Assembly: GCA_964514485.1 (NCBI GenBank)
Contig: CAZEWG010000006.1
Coordinates: 1-64,000 of the forward strand
From: JAEZAA01 sp964514485
GTDB taxonomy: Bacteria; Pseudomonadota; Gammaproteobacteria; Pseudomonadales; Oleiphilaceae
Length of the DNA: 64,000 bases
Direction: 5' to 3'
The translations under genes were made by a program, and so were the position numbers. This document shows positions 58,282 to 64,000 of the stretch, one piece after another. A model generated the notes under the pieces. That model was not told where the DNA came from. It saw only the letters and a list, made by a program, of their open reading frames with translations, and did no database searches. Position 1 is the first letter of the stretch. Every line of letters starts with the position of its first letter.

Positions 58282-60858
58282 TTACAGAGCAACCTTGTTT
58301 TCGACAGAGTTCGCAGCCTGTTGGTAGCTGTCGATCTGATCGAAGTTGAGGTAGCGGTAAACATCGCCAGAGATGGCGTCCAGGTTTTTGGCGTACTGCA
58401 TGTACTCTTCTGTGGTCGGGATACGGCCCAGGATACCACCTACCGCTGCCAGCTCGGCAGAGCAGAGGTATACGTTGGCACCGTTACCCAGACGGTTCGG
58501 GAAGTTACGGGTGGACGTAGACAGTACAGTTGCACCGTCGTTTACACGAGCCTGGTTACCCATACACAGGGAGCAGCCAGGGATCTCGGTCCGGACACCG
58601 TTGTCCTTGTAGATGTTGTAGTAGCCTTCCTCTTCCAGTTGCGCCTGGTCCATCTTGGTGGGCGGTGCAATCCAGAAGCGGGTTTTCAGCTGGTCTTTGT
58701 TTTGCTCCAGCATCTTACCGGCAGCACGGAAGTGACCAATGTTGGTCATGCAGGAACCGATAAAGACTTCGTCTACCTTGTCGCCAGCAACTTCGGACAG
58801 CAAGCGAGCGTCGTCCGGATCGTTCGGGGCGCAGAGGATCGGCTCTTTGATGTCGGCCAGATCGATTTCGATCACGGCCGCGTATTCCGCGTCGGCGTCA
58901 GCTTCCATCAGCTCTGGGTTCTTCAGCCACTCTTCCATGGCGCGGGCACGACGCTCCAGGGTACGGGCGTCGCCGTAGCCTTCGGCAATCATCCAGCGCA
59001 ACATGGTGATGTTGGACTGCAGATACTCAATGATGGGCTCTTTATCCAGTTTGATGGTACAGCCAGCCGCGGAGCGCTCGGCAGAAGCGTCGGACAGCTC
59101 GAACGCCTGTTCAACCGTCAGGGTGTTCAGACCTTCGATTTCCAGGATACGGCCAGAGAAGATGTTTTTCTTGCCTTTCTTCTCAACGGTCAGCAGGCCC
59201 TGCTGGATCGCATAGTAGGGGATCGCATGGACCAGGTCACGCAGGGTGATACCGGGCTGCATTTCGCCCTTGAAGCGAACCAGGACGGATTCCGGCATGT
59301 CCAGCGGCATTACGCCAGTGGCGGCAGCAAAGGCTACCAGGCCAGAACCGGCCGGGAAGGAAATACCGATCGGGAAGCGAGTGTGGGAGTCGCCGCCGGT
59401 ACCGACAGTGTCAGGCAACAGCATGCGGTTCAGCCAGGAGTGGATCACCCCGTCACCCGGACGCAGGGAGACACCGCCACGGTTCATGATGAAGTCGGGC
59501 AGGTTGTGGTGCATTTCCACGTCAACCGGCTTCGGATAGGCAGCAGTGTGACAGAAAGACTGCATCACCAGGTCGGCGGAGAAGCCCAGGCACGCCAGGT
59601 CTTTCAGTTCGTCGCGGGTCATCGGGCCAGTGGTGTCCTGGGAGCCCACAGTGGTCATCTTGGGTTCGCAGTAGGTACCGGGGCGAACGCCTTTGACGCC
59701 GCAAGCCTTACCAACCATTTTCTGAGCCAGGGTGTAGCCTTTGCCGCTGTCAGCCGGTGCAACCGGACGACGGAACACCTTGGAGGGCTCCAGGTTCAGG
59801 GCGGTACGGGCTTTGTCGGTCAGGCCACGGCCAATGATCAGGTTGATACGGCCACCTGCACGAACTTCGTCGAGCAGAACGTCGGTTTTCAGTTCGAACT
59901 CGGCCAGAACTTCGTCGGTGCCATGCTTTTTGATTTTGCCTTCGAACGGGAAGATGTCGATCACATCGCCCATGTTCAGGTTGGAAACATCGGCCTCGAA
60001 GGGCAGAGCGCCGGCGTCTTCCATGGTGTTGAAGAAGATTGGTGCAATCTTGCCGCCAATACAGATACCGCCAGTGCGCTTGTTGGGCACGTTGGGGATG
60101 TCTTCACCGATGTACCAGAGTACGGAGTTGGTGGCGGACTTACGGGAAGAACCGGTACCGACCACGTCGCCCACGAAAGCGATCTGGTGGCCTTTTTTCT
60201 TCAGTTCTTCAATCTGCTGCTCAGCGTTGGTGATGCCTTCACGGGGCATCTTGTACATGGCCTTGGCATGCAGGGGGATGTCAGGACGTGACCAGGCATC
60301 GGGAGCCGGAGACAGGTCGTCGGTGTTGGTTTCGCCGGTTACCTTGAATACGGTTGCGGTGATCACCTGGGGAACTTCCGGACGGCTCAGGAACCACTCG
60401 GCTTCAGCCCAGGAGTTCAGAACGGCTTGGGCGTTGGCGTTGCCGGCTTTGGCCTTCTCTTCCACATCGTGGAAAGAGTCGAACATCAGGATGGTGAACT
60501 TGAGCTGTTCTGCGGCAATGCTGCCCAGCTCGGCGTCATCCAGCAACTCAATCAACGTATCAATGTTGTAGCCGCCTTGCATGGTGCCCAGGAGCTCTAC
60601 CGCACGCTGTTTGGAGATGAGGGGAGAGCTGGCTTCACCTTTGGCAACGGCAGACAGGAAGGCCGCTTTAACGTAGGCAGCTTCGTCCACTCCTGGCGGA
60701 ATGCGGTTTTCCAGGAGGTCCAGAATAACCTGTTCTTCTCCGGCGGGTGGGTTTTTCAGCAGCTCTACCAGGCCAGCGACTTGTTCGGCATTGAGAGGCT
60801 TAGGTGGTACACCCTCCGCAGCCCGTTCTTCGACGTGTTTGCGATATGCTTCTAGCAC
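58282..60858 (-). CDS. acnB: Aconitate hydratase B
   Basis: TCA-cycle enzyme interconverting citrate and isocitrate, also an iron-responsive RNA binder in E. coli. 858 residues with the AcnB-type order: N-terminal HEAT-like domain (MLEAYRKHVEERAAEGVPPKPL), swivel domain, then catalytic domain with [4Fe-4S] cysteines in ACGVKG/SFCHTAAY, GSCMTNIGHFRAAGK and PGCSLCMGNQARV. ATG 60858. Monocistronic. Confidence 0.97.
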   Translation of the reverse strand: MLEAYRKHVEERAAEGVPPKPLNAEQVAGLVELLKNPPAGEEQVILDLLENRIPPGVDEAAYVKAAFLSAVAKGEASSPLISKQRAVELLGTMQGGYNIDTLIELLDDAELGSIAAEQLKFTILMFDSFHDVEEKAKAGNANAQAVLNSWAEAEWFLSRPEVPQVITATVFKVTGETNTDDLSPAPDAWSRPDIPLHAKAMYKMPREGITNAEQQIEELKKKGHQIAFVGDVVGTGSSRKSATNSVLWYIGEDIPNVPNKRTGGICIGGKIAPIFFNTMEDAGALPFEADVSNLNMGDVIDIFPFEGKIKKHGTDEVLAEFELKTDVLLDEVRAGGRINLIIGRGLTDKARTALNLEPSKVFRRPVAPADSGKGYTLAQKMVGKACGVKGVRPGTYCEPKMTTVGSQDTTGPMTRDELKDLACLGFSADLVMQSFCHTAAYPKPVDVEMHHNLPDFIMNRGGVSLRPGDGVIHSWLNRMLLPDTVGTGGDSHTRFPIGISFPAGSGLVAFAAATGVMPLDMPESVLVRFKGEMQPGITLRDLVHAIPYYAIQQGLLTVEKKGKKNIFSGRILEIEGLNTLTVEQAFELSDASAERSAAGCTIKLDKEPIIEYLQSNITMLRWMIAEGYGDARTLERRARAMEEWLKNPELMEADADAEYAAVIEIDLADIKEPILCAPNDPDDARLLSEVAGDKVDEVFIGSCMTNIGHFRAAGKMLEQNKDQLKTRFWIAPPTKMDQAQLEEEGYYNIYKDNGVRTEIPGCSLCMGNQARVNDGATVLSTSTRNFPNRLGNGANVYLCSAELAAVGGILGRIPTTEEYMQYAKNLDAISGDVYRYLNFDQIDSYQQAANSVENKVAL

Positions 60859-61080
60859 TTTTTGTAACCCTCATCAGTTTAAACCCGCCCCAAGTTGCAG
60901 GTAGGCTTCCGTTTTGCGGGAGATTCCCCAACTCGCAGGCAAATATAGGGGGTGCGGCTCATGGCTGAGCCAATGGGAGGCGGTATTTTATGCGAAATGG
61001 CTATTAAAGTTAAGGAGCCGTCCTAAATAGTCGCTATTCAGCAAAGTTATTATTGGAGAAGATTGGGGCAGTGGGTTGGC

Positions 61081-61108
61081 TTGGGAAACGCTCTGTTTAG
61101 GGTATACT
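61081..61108 (+). promoter_or_regulatory. miaE promoter
   Basis: TTGGGA (61081-61086), 16 bases and TATACT (61103-61108), 36 bases before the miaE ATG. Moderate match. Confidence 0.55.
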
Positions 61109-61144
61109 GCCGCTCTTGTCTGTTCAGTCCGGTTATAGTGTGTC

Positions 61145-61747
61145 ATGAATGCAGTTGCTGAAATTCAGTCGTTTTTATTATGTCCCACGCCTGATGCCTG
61201 GGTTCAGCGGGCTACCCGCGAGCTGCCGATCTTGCTGATTGATCATGCCAACTGCGAGAAGAAGGCAGCTGGTACGGCGCTGAATCTCATGTTTCGCTAT
61301 GTGGATCGGCTGGAGCTGCTGGGCAAGATGTCCCGTTTGGCCCGGGAGGAGCTGCGCCACTTTGAGCAGGTGCTTGGCTTTATGAAAAAGCGGGGCGTGG
61401 AGTATTTGCCGGTCTCCTCCTCCCGTTATGCGCAGGGGTTGCGTAAGGAGGTTCGTACTTCCGAGCCCGGGCGCTTGGTGGATACCTTGATCGTGGGTGC
61501 CATTATTGAAGCCCGTTCTTGTGAGCGGTTTGCTTGTCTGGCGCCTCATTTGGACGAGGAGCTGGGAGCCTTTTATGTGTCGCTGCTGAAGTCCGAGTCC
61601 CGTCACTATCAGGATTATCTGAAGCTGGCACGGCAATACTCCTCTGAGGATATTGAGCCGCGAGTGCAGGAATTTTTGGCGATTGAGGCGGAGTTGATCG
61701 AATCGCCCGATGAGGAATTCCGCTTCCACAGTGGTGTGCCGGTCTAG
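61145..61747 (+). CDS. miaE: tRNA ms2io6A37 hydroxylase
   Basis: A non-haem diiron monooxygenase that hydroxylates the isopentenyl group of ms2i6A37 in tRNA. 200 residues with ferritin-like metal motifs: DHANCEKKAAG, LAREELRHFEQV (ExxH), GAIIEARSCERF and SESRHYQDY (ExxH). MiaE occurs in a subset of gammaproteobacteria. Convergent with lpxH. Confidence 0.93.
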   Translation: MNAVAEIQSFLLCPTPDAWVQRATRELPILLIDHANCEKKAAGTALNLMFRYVDRLELLGKMSRLAREELRHFEQVLGFMKKRGVEYLPVSSSRYAQGLRKEVRTSEPGRLVDTLIVGAIIEARSCERFACLAPHLDEELGAFYVSLLKSESRHYQDYLKLARQYSSEDIEPRVQEFLAIEAELIESPDEEFRFHSGVPV

Positions 61748-61808
61748 CCTTCGGTGCTGCGGCTGGGCTTGTGATCCGCTGAGGTTGCTGATTGGGAGCC
61801 GCTGAACA

Positions 61809-61828
61809 GGCCGGTTGAAAAACCGGCC
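61809..61828. terminator. Hairpin between convergent miaE and lpxH
   Basis: GGCCGGTT, GAAA, AACCGGCC: a perfect eight-pair stem with a GNRA tetraloop and no T run. It may mark the shared 3' end of both transcripts. Confidence 0.5.
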
Positions 61829-61842
61829 GGCGGGTCAGGTGA

Positions 61843-62571
61843 CTAGCTCAGGGGCTGTTGGATCAGCTCGGGCTCCTGATCGTCGCGGATGCGGATAAAC
61901 CAGAAGTGCTTATCCCAGTCGCCCAGCACATATCTTTTGCCCGCCTGTCCGTTGACCGTCAAGTCGTGAATGGCGGGGCGATGAGTGTGGCCATGGATCA
62001 GGCGCGTGACCTGGTGCTCTTCCATCACCCGGATGACTTCCTCCGGGGTGACATCCATGATTTCTTCTTTCTTGCCCTTGTTTTTGGCCTTGCTGATTTC
62101 CCGCAGCTGACGGGCCATGGTTTGTCGGTCGGCCAAGGGGCGGTTGAGCATCATGGTCTGCCACTGGGGGTTGCGCACCATGCCGCGAAACTTCATGTAC
62201 TCTTTGTCCGCGGTACAGAGCGTGTCGCCATGCATGAGAAGGGTCCGCTGACCACCCAATTCCACCACAGCGGGGTCTGGTAGTAACTTTAAGCCGGCGG
62301 CTGTAGCGAAGTGCTCGCCGATTAAAAAGTCCCGGTTGCCGTGTTGCAGGTGGATGTTGAGGCCGGCATCGGACAGGCGCTTGAGGTGCCCGGCGATTTC
62401 GACTTGGAGTGGGGTTTGTTCATCGTCGCCGATCCAGGCTTCAAAGAAGTCGCCCAGGATGTACAGCGTTTCGGCCTGGCTGGCATGTTCGTCCAGAAAA
62501 CGCAGAAACGCCCCGGTAATATCGGGGCGTTCTTCTTCCAGGTGCAGGTCCGAAATAAGCAGGACCGTCAT
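61843..62571 (-). CDS. lpxH: UDP-2,3-diacylglucosamine hydrolase
   Basis: Makes lipid X in lipid A synthesis. 242-residue calcineurin-like phosphoesterase: LLISDLHLEEERPD, ILGDFFEAWIGDDE, HGNRDFLIG, LMHGDTLCT and IHGHTHRPA. ATG 62571 is two bases after the ppiB stop, so the two are co-transcribed, as in E. coli (ppiB-lpxH). Confidence 0.96.
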   Translation of the reverse strand: MTVLLISDLHLEEERPDITGAFLRFLDEHASQAETLYILGDFFEAWIGDDEQTPLQVEIAGHLKRLSDAGLNIHLQHGNRDFLIGEHFATAAGLKLLPDPAVVELGGQRTLLMHGDTLCTADKEYMKFRGMVRNPQWQTMMLNRPLADRQTMARQLREISKAKNKGKKEEIMDVTPEEVIRVMEEHQVTRLIHGHTHRPAIHDLTVNGQAGKRYVLGDWDKHFWFIRIRDDQEPELIQQPLS

Positions 62572-62573
62572 TA

Positions 62574-63071
62574 TCAGCCCTCGATAATTTCGGCGGACTC
62601 GATAATGACGTCCTCAACGGGCACGTCCTGGTGGCCGGCACGCATGGTGGTGGCCACGTCTTTGATTTTGTTGACCACGTCCATGCCTTCGACAACCTTG
62701 CCAAAAACGGCATAACCCCAGCCTTGGGTGTTGGGGGCGGTGTAGTCGAGGAAGCCGTTGTCTTTCACGTTGATGAAAAACTGGGCGCTGGCGGAGTGCG
62801 GGTCCATGGTGCGGGCCATGGCAATGGTGCCGGTCATGTTGCTCAGGCCATTGTTGGCTTCATTCTGGATGGGGGCCTTGGTTTGGCGGGGTTTCATCCC
62901 GGGCTCGAAGCCGCCGCCCTGAATCATGAAGTTGGAGATCACGCGATGGAAGATCAGGCCATTGTAGAAGCCTTCGCGGACGTAATCTTCAAAGTTTTTG
63001 GCGGTGATGGGGGCTTTCTCGTGATCCAGTTGAATCTTGATATCGCCGTAGTTGGTTTTCATCAAAATCAT
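62574..63071 (-). CDS. ppiB: Cytoplasmic cyclophilin-type peptidyl-prolyl isomerase
   Basis: Catalyses proline cis-trans isomerisation. 165 residues: GLIFHRVISNFMIQGGGF with catalytic Arg, GTIAMARTMDPHSASAQFFIN and FGKVVEGMDVVNKI. No signal peptide, so cytoplasmic. Start ATG 63071 or the fourth codon (MKTNYGD). Divergent from glnS. Confidence 0.95.
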   Translation of the reverse strand: MILMKTNYGDIKIQLDHEKAPITAKNFEDYVREGFYNGLIFHRVISNFMIQGGGFEPGMKPRQTKAPIQNEANNGLSNMTGTIAMARTMDPHSASAQFFINVKDNGFLDYTAPNTQGWGYAVFGKVVEGMDVVNKIKDVATTMRAGHQDVPVEDVIIESAEIIEG

Positions 63072-63172
63072 GTCATGATCCTTGGCGGATGAATTGTTGA
63101 GCGTAAAACCGCTATTTTAAAACAGACGCCGGAGAAATGCAGGAGTGCTGCCGCATCTTTGTCGATTTGGTT

Positions 63173-63178
63173 TATAAT
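63173..63178 (+). promoter_or_regulatory. glnS -10 box
   Basis: Consensus TATAAT 58 bases before the glnS start, with no recognisable -35 at 16-18 bases. Similar to the situation at gltX. Confidence 0.5.
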
Positions 63179-63235
63179 CCGGCTCTTAACACAGTTCGAC
63201 TGCACACATTTATTCAATGCATTATCGAGAGATCT

Positions 63236-64000
63236 ATGAGTTCTCCTGAAAATAATACGCCTGTTAATTTTATTCGCCAGATCATCAACGAGGATCTGAG
63301 GACCAACAAGCATGGCGGTCGGATCGTGACCCGTTTCCCGCCGGAGCCCAATGGCTATCTCCATATCGGCCATGCCAAGTCCATCTGTCTGAACTTCGGG
63401 ATTGCCGAGGATTACCCCGGAGCAACGTGCAATCTTCGATTCGATGATACCAACCCGGAGAAGGAGAGCCAGGAATACATCGACTCCATTATTGCCGACG
63501 TCCAGTGGCTGGGTTTTCAGTGGGCGGGTGACGTGCGCTATGCGTCGGATTACTACGACCAGTTCTATGGCTTTGCCATTGAGCTGATCCAGAAGGGCAA
63601 GGCATACGTCTGCCATCTTTCAGCGGAAGAGGCCGCCGAGTATCGCGGCACACTGACCGAACCCGGACGTAACAGTCCTTATCGGGATCGCAGCGTGGAG
63701 GAAAACCTGGATCTCTTTGAGCGCATGCGCAAAGGCGAGTTCAAGGAAGGTGAGTGTGTGTTGCGGGCCAAGATCGACATGGCTTCACCCAACATCAATA
63801 TGCGCGATCCGATCCTGTATCGGATACGTTTCGCCTCTCATCACCAGACCGGTGACAAGTGGTGCATTTATCCCATGTACGACTTTGCCCATCCGATTTC
63901 CGATGCGCTTGAGTCGATCACCCACTCCCTGTGCACGCTGGAGTTTGAAGATCACCGCCCGCTGTATGATTGGGTGTTGGACAATATTACGATTGACAGC
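63236..64000 (+). CDS. glnS: Glutaminyl-tRNA synthetase (3' part outside window)
   Basis: Class I aminoacyl-tRNA synthetase for tRNA-Gln. The first 255 codons are present: HIGH motif in FPPEPNGYLHIGHAKSICLNFG and RFDDTNPEKESQEYIDSI, DWVLDNI at the right edge. The KMSKS motif and C-terminal half lie beyond the window. ATG 63236 (MSSPENNTPVNFIRQII). Confidence 0.97.
   Translation, partial: MSSPENNTPVNFIRQIINEDLRTNKHGGRIVTRFPPEPNGYLHIGHAKSICLNFGIAEDYPGATCNLRFDDTNPEKESQEYIDSIIADVQWLGFQWAGDVRYASDYYDQFYGFAIELIQKGKAYVCHLSAEEAAEYRGTLTEPGRNSPYRDRSVEENLDLFERMRKGEFKEGECVLRAKIDMASPNINMRDPILYRIRFASHHQTGDKWCIYPMYDFAHPISDALESITHSLCTLEFEDHRPLYDWVLDNITIDS

Noticed and set aside
58168..60291. 707-codon open frame on the plus strand opposite acnB
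   Set aside because: It lies almost entirely antisense to the clear AcnB coding sequence, has low-complexity composition and no recognisable motif; long antisense frames are expected from strong codon bias.

Overview
This window is a mostly housekeeping stretch of a gammaproteobacterial chromosome. The gene set (cmoAB, RNase E with RraA, rluC, the yceD-rpmF-plsX-fabDG-acpP-pabC-mltG-tmk run, acnB, MiaE, lpxH, glnS) is typical of free-living gammaproteobacteria. The gene orders and accessory genes look most like marine or hydrocarbon-associated groups (Marinobacter/Hahella/Alcanivorax-like); this placement is inference and no species is claimed. I see no phage, transposase, integrase or CRISPR array. 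One run of exactly 100 N (3242-3341) is an assembly gap that cuts the 3' ends of two convergent genes.

Layout. 1-3241: cmoB/cmoA (tRNA wobble modification, minus) and asnS (plus). 3342-7149: a large receiver-domain/coiled-coil protein, an MBL-fold hydrolase and msrA. 7150-8088: a gene-poor stretch with an orphan minus-strand terminator, a leader hairpin, a 39-codon small ORF and a strong plus-strand terminator. 8089-9869: gltX, then tRNA-Ala(GGC) and tRNA-Glu(TTC) behind their own strong promoter. 10178-14095: an AraC-type regulator, a secreted LIP-family lipase and a small membrane-anchored protein. 14231-18958: a sulfide/persulfide locus with two half-size YeeE/YedE transporters, a BigR-like ArsR regulator with a cysteine pair, a SulP transporter, a persulfide-dioxygenase-like MBL protein and a divergent haem-binding DUF3365 protein. 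18985-23699: a 7TM diguanylate cyclase, a second close SulP copy and a two-domain QueD-like protein. 23983-29824: a GAF-PAS-GGDEF-EAL protein, a second receiver/coiled-coil/membrane protein, a PEGA-MORN repeat protein and a two-TM protein.

30309-44034: an M16C protease, the divergent ppsR/ppsA pair, an alpha/beta hydrolase, an NAD(P)-binding protein, rraA, PilZ, SH3, YciI and YciB proteins, the PHP nuclease Rnm, a PLD/cardiolipin-synthase-like enzyme and a UPF0149 protein. 44186-58171: rne (minus) faces a long intergenic region and the plus-strand run rluC, HAD phosphatase and SppA peptidase, interrupted by yceF (minus), then yceD-rpmF-plsX-fabD-fabG, acpP, pabC-mltG-tmk. 58282-64000: acnB, miaE, lpxH, ppiB and the start of glnS.

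Themes: tRNA and RNA metabolism (cmoAB, miaE, three aminoacyl-tRNA synthetases, rne/rraA, rluC, rnm), envelope and lipid synthesis (fab genes, plsX, lpxH, cls, mltG), sulfur detoxification, and c-di-GMP signalling next to unusual receiver/coiled-coil membrane proteins. The most unusual elements are the two receiver/coiled-coil/TM paralogs and their PEGA-MORN neighbour, the QueD-like fusion whose active-site motifs are split between two degenerate domains, the 7-2-7 palindromes over the -10 boxes of two sulfur promoters, and the small-RNA/small-ORF interval at 7.2-8.0 kb.
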